Below are positions 42,240-51,865 of a stretch of DNA of 64,000 nucleotides, in pieces. Numbering within the stretch: the first letter of the stretch is position 1; every line of letters starts with the position of its first letter. The stretch spans positions 51,425 through 115,424 of the forward strand of contig NZ_APJI01000026.1 in NCBI RefSeq assembly GCF_000497575.1, written 5' to 3'. The notes under the pieces are model-generated. The model was not told the origin of the DNA. It ran no database searches and saw only the letters and a program-made list of their open reading frames with translations. Position numbers and translations under genes: made by a program. The DNA is from Afipia sp. OHSU_II-C1 (GTDB lineage Bacteria > Pseudomonadota > Alphaproteobacteria > Rhizobiales > Xanthobacteraceae).

Positions 42240-42965
42240 TCAAGCTGAAGTCGATGCTCGTTCATCCGCCGAGTCTTGAGATGCGGTCGCAAGCCGCCGC
42301 CTCTCCGATTCGTCCCTTTCAATTCCGACCGGCAGCATCATGAGAAGACTTCCGCCCGTGTGCGGCAGGTCGGGATGCCAGGGGATTTTCGCGTGACGGA
42401 CCTCGTTGAAGCCAGCGGCGAGATAGAACGCGATCGCTCCGGCGTTATCGGCCCAAACATGCAAGGTCACGGACGGAAACGAACGCTGCTTGGCCTCATC
42501 GACGACCGCGGCCAGCAGTGCGGCACCCACGCCTAGTCTGCGGTGGCTGCGCACGACCGCGATATTGTTCAGCAGGAAGCTGGTGGGATCGTTGAGTTCC
42601 GTGCGCGGCCGGAGCAACTCTTCACGCGCGGTCAATGTTGCGTCTGCGGTCTCACTTTCGATGAGCCGGGCAGGAAATGCGTTCGCCAGACCAACAATTA
42701 CCCCACGCGAAACAACGACCAGGCAATTTCGGTACGAATACACTCCGGTCGGCGCAGCAACCATCTCGCGGTAGGTTCGAACTGCTTTCATCGCGGGATC
42801 GATACCCTGCAAGATAAACGAAAGCGTATCTCCACCCGCCATGTTGGCCAACTTCGCGATCTGGCGAATGTCACCACTGGTCGCTCGCCTGATCGGAAAC
42901 CGTCTTTGCGCGAAGGCTTTTTCCATAACTGTTCTGGTACCGCCGCTCCCACCCGCACTCGTCAT
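42240..42965 (-). CDS. GNAT-family N-acetyltransferase
   Basis: 241 residues from the ATG at 42965, with AAGGTGGAG upstream. It begins with a short Gly-rich stretch, then the GNAT fold: FPIRRATSGDIRQIAKLANM for the first strand and helix, LLNNIAVVRSHRRLGVGAAL with the acetyl-CoA pyrophosphate loop (R-R-x-G-x-G-A), and HVWADNAGAIAFYLAAGFNE. The substrate is unknown. Its stop lies 7 bases before the DUF4396-oxidase start, so the two are co-translated. A similar acetyltransferase-oxidase pairing is not known to me. Confidence 0.85.
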   Translation of the reverse strand: MTSAGGSGGTRTVMEKAFAQRRFPIRRATSGDIRQIAKLANMAGGDTLSFILQGIDPAMKAVRTYREMVAAPTGVYSYRNCLVVVSRGVIVGLANAFPARLIESETADATLTAREELLRPRTELNDPTSFLLNNIAVVRSHRRLGVGAALLAAVVDEAKQRSFPSVTLHVWADNAGAIAFYLAAGFNEVRHAKIPWHPDLPHTGGSLLMMLPVGIERDESERRRLATASQDSADERASTSA

Positions 42966-43080
42966 CGGTAACTCCACCTTGTTTAGAGCAGTCGATCCAG
43001 CGATCGTATTCGATGGTCGGACTGCCGCCGCGACGTCGGATCAGCTCAAGGGTCGCTCCCTTGCAGAGCTTTCACCCAAT

Positions 43081-43112
43081 TCGGCGCGGCGGCCTAGGAA
43101 CCGCCGCGCCGA
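43081..43112 (-). terminator. Strong hairpin after the copper operon
   Basis: TCGGCGCGGCGG (43081-43092) pairs perfectly with CCGCCGCGCCGA (43101-43112) around 8 bases, directly beyond the stop of the CusF-like gene. A T run is missing, so termination may need Rho or the structure may protect mRNA ends. Confidence 0.6.
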
Positions 43113-43119
43113 AGAGTCG

Positions 43120-43425
43120 TCACTTTCCCTTTTGCATCTTCGTGATCGTGATTCCGGCCGTCGCCCGTTCGGCTTCGAACTGCACTTTGTCGCCGACCTT
43201 GACGGATTTGAGCATCGCCGGTTCCTTCACGCGAAAAACCATCGTCATGCTCTCCTCTTCCATATCAAGACTTTTGATGGGACCATGCTTCAATGTTATT
43301 TTTCCAGCCGCCTCATCGATCTTCTTGACCTCGCCGCTCGCCATCGCCGCTTGGGCGAGTGCGACAGCGGACGACAGAGCAAGGGAAAGCGCGAGAGTTG
43401 CGGTTGCGATTTTGTTGGTCTTCAT
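43120..43425 (-). CDS. CusF-like periplasmic copper-binding protein
   Basis: 101 residues from the ATG at 43425 with AAAGGA upstream. The signal peptide ends near ALAQA. The CusF OB-fold follows: SGEVKKIDEAAGKITLKHGP, then SMTMVFRV and VGDKVQFE. Copper ligands His47, Met60 and Met62 are present, but the tryptophan that caps the copper in E. coli CusF is replaced by Met55. It would carry Cu(I) to the efflux pump. Last gene of the csoR-to-cusF copper set. Confidence 0.88.
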   Translation of the reverse strand: MKTNKIATATLALSLALSSAVALAQAAMASGEVKKIDEAAGKITLKHGPIKSLDMEEESMTMVFRVKEPAMLKSVKVGDKVQFEAERATAGITITKMQKGK

Positions 43426-43460
43426 ATTCAATTCCTTTCGTCAGTTGATTCCGGTTCGGG

Positions 43461-43946
43461 TTACTTGACTAATATCGTGCCGACCATTCCGGCTTCCCGA
43501 TGACCGGGGATCAGGCATCCGTATTCGAACTCGCCGGCCTTGGTGAATTTCCAGACGATCTCGTTGGTCTTCTTGGGAGCAAGTCGCTTCCCGTTCGGGT
43601 CTTCGTGCTCCATGTCGGGATTCTTCTTCATGGCCTCGCCATGCTTCAGATTGTCGGCCGTCGTCGCGAGGATGAATTCATGGTCGAGTTCGCCGTTGTT
43701 GCGCAGCATGAACTTAACCTGTTCCCCCTTTTTGACCTCCACCTTGCTCGGCATGAACATCATCTTGCCGTCCATCTCACCCATAGTGACCTGAATAATC
43801 CGCGCGGCCTTTTTAGGATCACCCGGCTCACCTGCCGAGAATGTTTCGTCGTGGCTATGGCCCGAAGAACCCGCCCCGGCCCAAGCGGACGGGGAGATGA
43901 GCACCGCGCCGATAATTGCGATGCAGGTTTTGTGCAGATATTTCAT
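43461..43946 (-). CDS. Plastocyanin-like cupredoxin
   Basis: 161 residues from the ATG at 43946 (AAGGAG 7 bases upstream). After a signal peptide (to SAWAG) a cupredoxin domain shows the type 1 copper ligands His89 (LDHEF), Cys144 (EYGCLIPGH), His149 and Met154. An insert rich in charged residues (MKKNPDMEHEDPNGKR) lies between strands. It is a periplasmic electron carrier or copper chaperone and probably partners the multicopper oxidase encoded just upstream. Confidence 0.92.
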   Translation of the reverse strand: MKYLHKTCIAIIGAVLISPSAWAGAGSSGHSHDETFSAGEPGDPKKAARIIQVTMGEMDGKMMFMPSKVEVKKGEQVKFMLRNNGELDHEFILATTADNLKHGEAMKKNPDMEHEDPNGKRLAPKKTNEIVWKFTKAGEFEYGCLIPGHREAGMVGTILVK

Positions 43947-44008
43947 CTCCAAACTCCTTCTACTGTCTTGCTGACTTTCTTCGCATCTATTTGAATTTCA
44001 GGTCTCAT

Positions 44009-45379
44009 CTACATTCCTTTCATGCCTTTCATGTCGCTTGGTTTGCTTGATTCCTTTGGGCTCGTTGAGCGAGGCGCCTGAGTATTTGGAACGTCGACCT
44101 GGTGCGCGACGGTGCCGTCAGGATGCTTGTAGGGACCGGGATCCTTGTAATCGTCTCGCGCGAGGCCATCGCGGATCTTCATCACGGTAAACATGCCGCC
44201 CATTTCGATCGGGCCAAACTGGCCGGTGCCGGTCATCATTGGTAATGTGTTGTCGGGTGCCGGCATTTCCATGTCGCCCATCGCCATTCCTGTCGATCCC
44301 ATCACCATGGCGTCTGGCGCGAGTTTTCCAACCGCCTTCGCGAGGTCCTTCCTTGAGACGCCGATCAGGTTCTTCACGTCGTGGCCCATCGCATTCATGG
44401 TGTGATGCGACTTGTGACAGTGAAACGCCCAATCGCCCGGGTTGTCGGCAAGAAAATCGAACGCGCGAATCGCTCCGACAGGAACGTCGGTCGTCGTTTC
44501 CGGCCACTGCGCACTTTCAGGGACCCATCCCCCATCGGTGCAACTCACTGCAAATTTGTGGCCATGAAGATGAATCGGGTGATTTGTCATGGTGAGGTTG
44601 CCGATGCGGACGCGCACGCGATCATCCAAACGAACGGCCAATGGGTCGATTCCGGGAAACACGCGGCTGTTCCATGTCCACATGTTAAAATCGGTCATCT
44701 CAGTGACCTTTGGCAGATACGTACCCGGGTCGATGAGATACGTGCTCATGATGAAAACGAAATCGCGGTCGACGGGACGGAAGGTTGCGTCGCGTGGATG
44801 CACCACGATCATGCCCATCATGCCCATCGCCATCTGCACCATTTCGTCGGAGTGCGGGTGGTACATGAACGTACCGCTGTGTTTCATCTCGAATTCATAA
44901 ACAAAGGTTTTTCCAGGTGGGATATGCGGCTGGCTGAGACCACCGACGCCATCCATGCCGCTAGGCAAGAGCACCCCATGCCAATGCACTGTCGTATGTT
45001 CAGGCAGTTTGTTGGTGACGAAGATACGGAGCTTGTCGCCTTCCACCGCTTCAATCGTTGGGCCAGGGGACTGACCGTTGTAGCCCCAGAGATAGGCCTT
45101 CATGCCTTCTGCAAATTCGCGCTCGACGGGCTCTGCAACGAGATGAAACTCTTTCCAGTCGCCGTTCATCCGCCAGGGCAGCGTCCAGCCGTTCAGCGTA
45201 ACGACCGGATTGTAGTCGGGTCCGCTCGACGGGCGCAGCGGCGGCTGCATCGTCGCCTTCTCCATGATCGGTGCTTCCGGGATGCTGGCTGCCTGGACGC
45301 GGCCGCTAATCGCTGTCGCGCTTGCAAGCGCCGTGGCGGTGCCGAGAAAGTTTCGTCGGGACAACATTGGTTTCTCCAT
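44009..45379 (-). CDS. TAT-exported multicopper oxidase (CopA/PcoA type)
   Basis: 456 residues from the ATG at 45379. The twin-arginine signal is LSRRNFLGTATALASATA. Four copper motifs are present: TTVHWHGVLLPSGMDG, MYHPHSDEMVQMAMG, NHPIHLHGHKFAV and AFHCHKSHHTMNAMGH. The C-terminal third is Met-rich (MVMGSTGMAMGDMEMPAPDN), as in copper-resistance oxidases that convert Cu(I) to Cu(II) in the periplasm. The ATG is one base after the TolC-like stop. The TAT signal implies folding with copper before export. Confidence 0.93.
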   Translation of the reverse strand: MEKPMLSRRNFLGTATALASATAISGRVQAASIPEAPIMEKATMQPPLRPSSGPDYNPVVTLNGWTLPWRMNGDWKEFHLVAEPVEREFAEGMKAYLWGYNGQSPGPTIEAVEGDKLRIFVTNKLPEHTTVHWHGVLLPSGMDGVGGLSQPHIPPGKTFVYEFEMKHSGTFMYHPHSDEMVQMAMGMMGMIVVHPRDATFRPVDRDFVFIMSTYLIDPGTYLPKVTEMTDFNMWTWNSRVFPGIDPLAVRLDDRVRVRIGNLTMTNHPIHLHGHKFAVSCTDGGWVPESAQWPETTTDVPVGAIRAFDFLADNPGDWAFHCHKSHHTMNAMGHDVKNLIGVSRKDLAKAVGKLAPDAMVMGSTGMAMGDMEMPAPDNTLPMMTGTGQFGPIEMGGMFTVMKIRDGLARDDYKDPGPYKHPDGTVAHQVDVPNTQAPRSTSPKESSKPSDMKGMKGM

Positions 45380-45380
45380 T

Positions 45381-46853
45381 TCAGTGCCCTCCCCCGCCGG
45401 ACGCCTGCGCGGTCGGCGACGATCTGGTTTCGGGTTGGCTATCGGCGCGACCGCCGCCATTTACTGCGGTCTTCAGTTCGGACTGCGCGAGCCAGAAGTC
45501 GCGCTTGGCTTCGATCGCAGCACGCAATGCCGCGATCCGCTGCCGCGCTTCCACCAACAATGCGAACACGTCGATTTGCATGCTGCTGAACCGCAGTTGC
45601 ATTTCTTGGGTGATGATCTGGCGAAGTGGCAAGACCTCACGCTGATAGTGACCTGCGATGTCGTAGGTGGAGCGGTAGACCCGAAACGCATCGCGCGCTT
45701 CAGAACGGACGTTGATCGCCTTTTCGGTTAACCGATTAAACGCCAGATTGTAGGTCTCGATCGCCTGCCGGACGCGGACCTCGCCGCCATCGAAAATCGG
45801 AATCTGGAACTGGATGTCGAAGCCACGCTCTCGAAGCGGCGGGCTCCCGGAATCTCGAGTTTTTTTGTCGATCCCCGCAACGTCGACAAGCGTGACGAAG
45901 CGGGTGGCTTCGGTGAGATTGAGGGACTTCGCGAGAGCAACCAGTTCAATGCGAGCGATCTGAAGATCGACACGATGTTCAACCGCATCAACCTCGATGC
46001 CCGGCAACGATAGCGGCCGGCGTGGCAGCATCGGTAATCTCTGCGGTAGCCGGAACCCTAAATCGCCGTCCCACAATCCAAGGAGGCGGATCAAGCGCTC
46101 GCGCGAACTGGTGGCGTCCTGACGAAGGGTGGCGAGATCGGCCGTTACTTCTGCATAAAAGACCTGTTCACGGGCCTGATCGAGCTTGTTCAGCGAGCCG
46201 GTTTGCCCGAGCTTCAAAGCGAGCTGAGCCGTGGATTCCGCAGTCGATTTGGCATCCGTCAGAAGTGTAACCAATTCGTTGGCGGCGACGGCGCGGTAAT
46301 ATGTGCGCCTGACGTCGGCTGCGAGGCGTAGGGTGCCTTCTGCAGCTCTCAGCTGTGCCTGCTTGAAGTGTTGCCGCGCAATCTCCGACCGAAACGGCAA
46401 CGTGGCCAGCGCCAGAATATCGGCGGCGACCTGACGCTCGATCTCGACCGCGCCGCCACCTGCGATGCGACTAATCGAGAACGTCGGATTGGGTGGCAGG
46501 CTTTCTTGGACGAGGTCGGCCTCGGCCAACGCCAGTTCATTGTACGCCGCCTGCAAGCCCCGATTGTTGAGGAGCGCGATCTGAACGGCAGTATCCACCG
46601 TCAGGCCTCGACGAAGAAGACTTTGGACGGCGCCGTTCGCCCATTCTGCGTCATCTGTGCTGCGAATGGACATTACGTCCTTCTTGATTGTCTCGCCGGC
46701 CACATTGGCAACGACGGTCATCCCGCCATCTGGGGAGAATGATGCGCATCCGGAAAGCAGCAAGGCGGACAGGAGGATCGCGACGTGCGTTGGTTTCGGC
46801 CGATACGTAACTTCGAAAGTGTGGTTCGCGTTGATATGGATCGCTCGGTTCAT
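45381..46853 (-). CDS. TolC-family outer-membrane lipoprotein
   Basis: 490 residues. A lipobox LSALLLSGCASF follows a basic N-terminus, so it is a lipid-anchored outer-membrane factor. The outer-membrane-efflux repeats are visible: DTAVQIALLNNRGLQAAYNE with LALAEADLVQESLPPNPTF in the first half, and QIPIFDGGEVRVRQAIETYN in the second. The C-terminal tail is Gly-rich (ASGGGGH). It may serve as the outer channel for the CusBA pump encoded 8 kb away, which has no adjacent channel gene. Confidence 0.9.
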   Translation of the reverse strand: MNRAIHINANHTFEVTYRPKPTHVAILLSALLLSGCASFSPDGGMTVVANVAGETIKKDVMSIRSTDDAEWANGAVQSLLRRGLTVDTAVQIALLNNRGLQAAYNELALAEADLVQESLPPNPTFSISRIAGGGAVEIERQVAADILALATLPFRSEIARQHFKQAQLRAAEGTLRLAADVRRTYYRAVAANELVTLLTDAKSTAESTAQLALKLGQTGSLNKLDQAREQVFYAEVTADLATLRQDATSSRERLIRLLGLWDGDLGFRLPQRLPMLPRRPLSLPGIEVDAVEHRVDLQIARIELVALAKSLNLTEATRFVTLVDVAGIDKKTRDSGSPPLRERGFDIQFQIPIFDGGEVRVRQAIETYNLAFNRLTEKAINVRSEARDAFRVYRSTYDIAGHYQREVLPLRQIITQEMQLRFSSMQIDVFALLVEARQRIAALRAAIEAKRDFWLAQSELKTAVNGGGRADSQPETRSSPTAQASGGGGH

Positions 46854-46862
46854 AGCGCGCTC

Positions 46863-47156
46863 CTATTGACCGGATTTCGGCTGAGGGGCGACGCGGTCGT
46901 TCTGCTCGCGCCATGAAGACGGAGCTGTCGGACGAAGACTTGTGTAAGGAGCCACCGTCGATCGGTAACCGACACCGGCGACCTTCGCGCCCGGGTCGGC
47001 GGGATCAGCGCCGACGAGCGGCGCCGTGATCGGCATGCACCCTCCCAGCGTGACGATCGCAACGGCCAGCCCAGCAAGGATCCGAAATCTGAATCTGAAT
47101 ATTTTTCCCGCCACCGAATGAACGGCGGCGAAGTTCGCCCCAAACTGCGCAAGCAT
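46863..47156 (-). CDS. Small lipoprotein in the copper operon
   Basis: 97 residues from the ATG at 47156 (AGGA 8 bases upstream). A basic segment (GKIFRFRFR) and a hydrophobic stretch end in a lipobox TLGGC, so it is a lipoprotein of roughly 55 mature residues. The mature part (MPITAPLVGADPADPGAKVA) is unstructured-looking. No family is recognised. It is 9 bases before the TolC-like gene and probably forms part of the same envelope complex. Confidence 0.7.
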   Translation of the reverse strand: MLAQFGANFAAVHSVAGKIFRFRFRILAGLAVAIVTLGGCMPITAPLVGADPADPGAKVAGVGYRSTVAPYTSLRPTAPSSWREQNDRVAPQPKSGQ

Positions 47157-47232
47157 GATTTTTTCCTGAACTGCCGATGAACCACAGGTACGCATGCCCT
47201 TAACGGGCGCGGCACCACGTCATTCCGTCAGT

Positions 47233-47715
47233 TCAGGAAATGGGGGGGCGGTAATGCCGAGGGGGAGCGTTATCGACGACGTTCCGGTAGCTCTCGGACT
47301 CGCAGACAGACGTCGGCGTTGAAGATTTGACAATGTCGATGACTGTGGTCGGCAGCGCGCTCAGGCAGACCATCCCGCAGCATTGTCCACCCGAGGCCTT
47401 GTGATGAGCAGTTGCAGGATCCGACGTTTCGTCAGCGACTGATGTCATACTGTCAGGGCTGTTCAATTTGTCGAAATCGGCGTTGCCGTCCGGATGTTCG
47501 TGTACGTGACCGTCCTTATGAACGTGCTGCGAAGTGCTATATTCATGCACGTGAACAATGCCCAGACCGTGATTCTCGTCGGTAAGGCAAGGCGCCGCAC
47601 GCGAGCCGTCGGCGAACGCAAAGGAAACGCCCGGCGCCAGGACACAAAGCATATAGACCAGGGCGATCAACCACCCTGCCCTCAATCGCTTCGGTCTGGT
47701 TAGGCGCGTCAACAT
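47233..47715 (-). CDS. Exported His-rich hypothetical protein
   Basis: 160 residues with an N-terminal hydrophobic segment (LIALVYMLCVLAPGVSFAFA). The mature part contains GIVHVHEYSTSQHVHKDGHV followed by HEHPDG, eight histidines in about 25 residues. A C-terminal region with GGQCCGMVCLSALPT follows. It looks like a periplasmic metal-binding protein, probably for copper given its neighbours. No named family is certain. It lies between csoR and the lipoprotein gene. Confidence 0.75.
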   Translation of the reverse strand: MLTRLTRPKRLRAGWLIALVYMLCVLAPGVSFAFADGSRAAPCLTDENHGLGIVHVHEYSTSQHVHKDGHVHEHPDGNADFDKLNSPDSMTSVADETSDPATAHHKASGGQCCGMVCLSALPTTVIDIVKSSTPTSVCESESYRNVVDNAPPRHYRPPIS

Positions 47716-47836
47716 TTTGGCCTATCTACTTTAAGGTCGAAATCACACTAGTGATGTCTTGAACCTTACGCGGAAATGCTCTCTTCGCCAAGCCTGAACC
47801 TACCTGACATACAAAACGGTTCCATTGCGCATCCGT

Positions 47837-48121
47837 TCACCTGTCCACCCGTCCAATGACTGTCATCAGTTCCGCAATCTTTTTGCGTTGATCGCCCTTA
47901 TCGCCACTCGTGATCGCGTGTTCCACGCAATGGGCGACATGGTCCTTCAGCACTTCCTCTTCGACTCGACGAAGGGCGGCACGAACCGCGGAAATCTGCG
48001 TTATAATGTCGATGCAATAGCGATCTTCGTCCACCATTTTAGACAAGCCACGTACTTGCCCCTCAATCCGGTTGAGACGCTTTTGACAAGATATCTTGAT
48101 GTCTTTTCGCATATGGCCCAT
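47837..48121 (-). CDS. csoR: CsoR-type copper-sensing repressor
   Basis: 94 residues, all-helical CsoR/RcnR/FrmR family (RLNRIEGQVRGLSKMVDEDR near the N-terminus). The metal ligands are Cys36, His61 and Cys65 (DRYCIDII; DHVAHCVEH), the exact C-H-C set and numbering of Cu(I)-sensing CsoR, rather than the patterns of RcnR or FrmR. It would release DNA when it binds Cu(I). It is divergent from the Cu P-type ATPase, and a palindrome abuts its start. An in-frame ATG three codons later is an alternative start. Confidence 0.92.
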   Translation of the reverse strand: MGHMRKDIKISCQKRLNRIEGQVRGLSKMVDEDRYCIDIITQISAVRAALRRVEEEVLKDHVAHCVEHAITSGDKGDQRKKIAELMTVIGRVDR

Positions 48122-48138
48122 ATACCCCTACATGGTAT
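48122..48138. promoter_or_regulatory. Putative CsoR operator
   Basis: ATACC (48122-48126) and GGTAT (48134-48138) form a perfect inverted repeat with a 7-base centre. The sequence starts ATACCCC, as in known CsoR boxes. It overlaps the csoR start region and lies 28 bases before the divergent copper ATPase, so it could control both genes. Confidence 0.6.
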
Positions 48139-48165
48139 GGGTTGCAAGTGATGATGGAGACTTAG

Positions 48166-50631
48166 ATGACCGCGTCGAAAAATGAAAATTCAGAAGGCGG
48201 CTCAAGTGGTTCTGGGTGCTGCTCGTCGAAGACCACTAAAGCTTCACGAGAAGCTGTGAAGACCGGGTGCTGTGGCGGAAGCCATGGTCATTCCAAACAT
48301 GATCATGGGGGTCATCACCATCACGATCCTGGCAGGAATACGACGACGGTCATCGACCCCGTTTGCACGATGACCGTCGATCCCGCGACCAGTAAGCATC
48401 GGTTCGAGCACCACGGCCAGACCTACCATTTTTGTTCGACAACCTGCCGGACGAAGTTCGCGGCCTCGCCGGAGCAGTACCTCCACAAGACGCAACCTCA
48501 GCAACCCCACGTTCCGGAAGGTACGATCTATACCTGCCCTATGCATCCAGAGATCCGCCAGGTCGGACCCGGGAGCTGCCCGATCTGTGGCATGGCGCTC
48601 GAGCCTGAACTGGTCACTTTGGATGCTGCACCCAATCCCGAACTCGCGGACATGAGCCGACGCTTTTGGGTGGGGCTGGGGCTGGCTTTGCCGGTCATCG
48701 TCTTGGAAATGGGCGGCCATCTGATCGGAAGCCATCGCTGGATCGACCAGACGTTGTCAAACTGGATCCAGCTTGCCTTTGCGACGCCAGTGGTCCTTTG
48801 GGCAGGTTGGCCGTTCTTCGTGCGCGGCTGGCAATCGCTCGTCACCCGAAATCTGAACATGTTCACCCTGATTGCGATGGGCGTTGGCGTCGCCTACACC
48901 TACAGTGTCGTTGCAACCCTCGCACCCGGCATCTTCCCGCCGACCTTCCGCGGTCAAGACGGAGCCGTTGCCGTTTACTTCGAGGCCGCCGCCGTCATTA
49001 CCGTGCTCGTTCTGCTCGGACAGGTCCTAGAGCTGCGTGCCCGCGAGGCGACGTCCGGGGCCATCAAAGCGCTCCTCGATCTAGCGCCGAAGATTGCGCG
49101 CCAGGTGGACGAGAGCGGTGCGGACCACGAGGTTCCGCTCGACAGCCTGAACGTGGGTGACAAACTGCGCGTTCGGCCGGGAGAGAAGGTGCCGGTGGAT
49201 GGTGTCATTGTAAAAGGACGTTCGTCGTTGGACGAATCCCTTGTTACCGGGGAGTCTATGCCCGTCACCAAAGGGCCCGGGGCCAAGGTGATCGCAGGCA
49301 CGCTCAATCAATCTGGCAGCTTCGTGATGCAGGCTGAGAAGGTCGGGCGAGACACGCTGCTATCCCAAATCGTGCAGATGGTCGCGCAAGCACAGCGTTC
49401 GCGTGCGCCGATCCAGCGCCTTGCCGACCAAGTGGCCAGCTGGTTCGTGCCGGCGGTCATTGTCGTGGCACTTGTCGCCTTCGGCGCCTGGGCGCTTTTT
49501 GGGCCCGAACCGCGCCTTGCATTCGGCCTTGTCGCGGCGGTCAGCGTCCTCATCATCGCGTGTCCTTGTGCGCTGGGACTTGCCACGCCGATGTCGATCA
49601 TGGTCGGCGTTGGCCGCGGCGCCCAGGCGGGCGTATTGATCAAGAACGCCGAAGCGCTGGAGCGCATGGAGAAGGTCGACACGCTGGTAATCGACAAAAC
49701 AGGAACGCTGACTGAAGGTAAACCGAAGGTCATTTTTATCGCCCCTGCCGCCGGATTTGAGGAGTCTGACATTCTGCAACTGGCGGCCAACGTCGAACGG
49801 TCGAGCGAGCATCCTCTCGCGGACGCCATCGTACGTGCTGCCAAGGAGCGGAATCTCAGTTTAAGCAACGTGGAGGATTTCAACTCGCCGACGGGCAAAG
49901 GCGTCACCGGCAAAGTGGAAGGCAAAGTCGTGTTTCTTGGAAACGCCGCCTATTTGAATTCAGTCGGTATCGAAACACAGGCATTGGACTCAGAAGCCGA
50001 ACGGCTGCGCGGAGAGGGAGCAACCGTCATAAATATTGCTGTCGAGGGTAAGCTGGCGGGAATTTTTGCCATTGCCGATCCGGTAAAGGAATCGACGCCG
50101 AATGCATTGAAGGCGCTTGCAGCGGAAGGCATCCAGGTCATTATGCTGACTGGCGACAACCGGACCACGGCCAACGCGGTCGCAAAGCAGCTTGGCATTG
50201 CCGACGTGGAGGCAGAGGTGCTTCCAGATCAAAAGAGCGCGGTTGTAATCAAGCTGCAGAAGGCCGGACGCATCGTCGCAATGGCCGGCGACGGAGTAAA
50301 CGATGCCCCTGCCCTCGCTGCGGCAGAAGTTGGAATTGCGATGGGCACGGGCACGGACGTCGCTATGGAAAGTGCAGGCGTGACGCTCTTGAAAGGCGAT
50401 CTGGGCGGAATTGTCCGCGCTCGCCGCCTCTCTCAAGCGACAATGCGCAATATCCGGCAAAATCTATTCTTCGCTTTCATTTACAACGCAGCAGGAATCC
50501 CGGTCGCTGCGGGGATCCTTTATCCGACCTTCGGATTGTTGCTCTCACCGATTATCGCCGCAGCGGCCATGGCTCTGTCATCCGTGAGTGTTGTCGGCAA
50601 CGCGCTGCGGTTGCGGGCCATGCATCTTTGA
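48166..50631 (+). CDS. copA: Copper-transporting P-type ATPase with YHS and heavy-metal-binding domains
   Basis: 821 residues. In place of an HMA domain the N-terminus has Cys/His-rich runs ([28 protein letters not shown]), a YHS domain (residues 63-108, with [10 protein letters not shown] and YHFCSTTC), and a heavy-metal-binding repeat (121-148, [20 protein letters not shown]). The ATPase core has C466-P-C468, phosphorylated Asp510 in [11 protein letters not shown], and [10 protein letters not shown]. It exports Cu(I) from the cytosol. Divergent from csoR, which probably represses it. Confidence 0.93.
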   Translation: MTASKNENSEGGSSGSGCCSSKTTKASREAVKTGCCGGSHGHSKHDHGGHHHHDPGRNTTTVIDPVCTMTVDPATSKHRFEHHGQTYHFCSTTCRTKFAASPEQYLHKTQPQQPHVPEGTIYTCPMHPEIRQVGPGSCPICGMALEPELVTLDAAPNPELADMSRRFWVGLGLALPVIVLEMGGHLIGSHRWIDQTLSNWIQLAFATPVVLWAGWPFFVRGWQSLVTRNLNMFTLIAMGVGVAYTYSVVATLAPGIFPPTFRGQDGAVAVYFEAAAVITVLVLLGQVLELRAREATSGAIKALLDLAPKIARQVDESGADHEVPLDSLNVGDKLRVRPGEKVPVDGVIVKGRSSLDESLVTGESMPVTKGPGAKVIAGTLNQSGSFVMQAEKVGRDTLLSQIVQMVAQAQRSRAPIQRLADQVASWFVPAVIVVALVAFGAWALFGPEPRLAFGLVAAVSVLIIACPCALGLATPMSIMVGVGRGAQAGVLIKNAEALERMEKVDTLVIDKTGTLTEGKPKVIFIAPAAGFEESDILQLAANVERSSEHPLADAIVRAAKERNLSLSNVEDFNSPTGKGVTGKVEGKVVFLGNAAYLNSVGIETQALDSEAERLRGEGATVINIAVEGKLAGIFAIADPVKESTPNALKALAAEGIQVIMLTGDNRTTANAVAKQLGIADVEAEVLPDQKSAVVIKLQKAGRIVAMAGDGVNDAPALAAAEVGIAMGTGTDVAMESAGVTLLKGDLGGIVRARRLSQATMRNIRQNLFFAFIYNAAGIPVAAGILYPTFGLLLSPIIAAAAMALSSVSVVGNALRLRAMHL

Positions 50632-51098
50632 TCTTACTTGATCAAGGAGGCTTTCGCTCCCGGATCGCTTGGTCTGGGAGCTTGATGGTCATGGGGCGCA
50701 CTTTTTCTGCGCCCACCGCTTCTACCTGAAGACCTAAGATATTCGAGTCCTTCAGTCGGACAAATACAAATCGCTTTACCTGGCTTGCTGCCGTGGCTTG
50801 CCCGGGTCTTCGGAGTGCTGGCGGCTTTATATTCGCTACCGGCCCGCTTCTCGTTTCAACATCCCATGTCACGTGACTACCGTCATAACCATCTGGAATT
50901 CTTCGAACTGATCCGGATCATTGCGCAAAAGAAAACCATCGATCCGCATTGGTCGATGGGGACGTTACTCGCTTCACATGCGCGCCTGCCCCGAAAAAAT
51001 TGCGCCAAGTCCGCCTACTCTGCCGGCTAAGCGGTTTGAGAGGCGCGATGCGCAGTAGATGTTCCGCCATTGCTGGCGCCTGTTTGCATCTGGAAACC
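50632..51098. other. Intergenic stretch, no supported gene
   Basis: 467 bases between the copper ATPase and the next minus-strand gene. Just after the ATPase stop there is an imperfect hairpin (ATCAAG with CTTGAT, inner GCTCCC with GGGAGC) without a T run. A 76-codon minus frame (50642-50872) starts with GTG and has no ribosome site or recognisable domain, so it is not called. Confidence 0.5.
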
Positions 51099-51572
51099 TC
51101 AGCGAAACCGCTTGCCATCCCATTGCATCTTATGGCGGCAAAACAACCCGTCTCGGCTGCAATTGACGTCGATCGACGGCACACCTGAGTCGATCGACAT
51201 ATCGATCTCGAAGACGTTCCCTCGCCATACCTCGCGAAGCGCGCCTGCTCTGGAAATGAAAACACGATGAAGGCAGCCTTTCGGCGAGCATAGCGCTTGG
51301 CTATTGGAGCACCTGAACTGATCGAAGTGAATTGCGATGAACTCTTCGCCCCTCGGGCCTATAATGTATCGCAGATATCCCGTTCGAACATCTATCGCGT
51401 CGTCCATGCAGAGACGCTGCGCCGCTTTGAACGCCTTGTGAATCGCTGGCGGCAGCTGTTGCAGGCGTTCATCTGAGAGCGGGGAGAATTTGCCCTGTGC
51501 CATTCCTGCCGCGCGCGCATTTGCTCCGGTTACGGTCAGACACACCATGAGTACGATGAATAAATGCAGCAT
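51099..51572 (-). CDS. Exported hypothetical protein with Cys pairs
   Basis: 157 residues with AGGAGG before its ATG. The N-terminus is a signal peptide (LHLFIVLMVCLTVTGANARA). The mature protein has QLPPAIHKAFKAAQRLCMDD, IGPRGEEFIAIHFDQFRCSN, CSPKGCLHRVFIS and NCSRDGLFCRHKMQW, with five or more cysteines likely forming disulfides in the periplasm. The family is not recognised. It is the last gene of the minus-strand block that begins at czcC. Confidence 0.7.
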   Translation of the reverse strand: MLHLFIVLMVCLTVTGANARAAGMAQGKFSPLSDERLQQLPPAIHKAFKAAQRLCMDDAIDVRTGYLRYIIGPRGEEFIAIHFDQFRCSNSQALCSPKGCLHRVFISRAGALREVWRGNVFEIDMSIDSGVPSIDVNCSRDGLFCRHKMQWDGKRFR

Positions 51573-51610
51573 TGCATCCTCCTACAGTCTAGCAGAATCG
51601 GCCCCCTAAG

Positions 51611-51856
51611 TCAGATCAGTTCGAACACCACGCCGAGCCTCTTTTCCGTCATCCAAATAACTCGACAAGCTCGCCGAAACTCGTCTGCGGCAATTACAAG
51701 AGTAAATTTCTTCGGAACTGCTGCTGGGCCCCTAATTTCCAACAAGGCTCCAGTGGAACTGAGACTCCGGACTGTGCAGGAGATCGCCACATCTCCGAAA
51801 GAGATTATGCCGGCTCTAAAAACTTTCCTCCGTTCATGATATCCCAAGACCGACAC
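51611..51856 (-). CDS. Single-domain PilZ protein
   Basis: 81 residues starting at a GTG (51856; a TTG three codons later is possible). The PilZ pattern is visible: ERRKVFRAG, with the R-x3-R c-di-GMP motif in altered spacing, and VRSLSSTGALLEIRGP, corresponding to the D/N-x-S-x2-G motif with Ser in the first place. The sheet continues to RVIWMTEKRLGVVFEL. It may bind c-di-GMP or be a degenerate member. Its place 9 bases after the ferritin-like gene seems incidental to metal resistance. Confidence 0.75.
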   Translation of the reverse strand: MSVLGYHERRKVFRAGIISFGDVAISCTVRSLSSTGALLEIRGPAAVPKKFTLVIAADEFRRACRVIWMTEKRLGVVFELI

Positions 51857-51865
51857 CGCGTTTGT

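Noticed and set aside
43437..43464. GTAACC and CGAA on the minus strand before the CusF-like gene
   Set aside because: The spacing is 18 rather than 16 bases and GTAACC overlaps the stop codon of the cupredoxin gene, so it is probably chance.
50642..50872. 76-codon minus-strand frame after the copper ATPase
   Set aside because: GTG start without ribosome site, no domain, no coupling to a neighbour.
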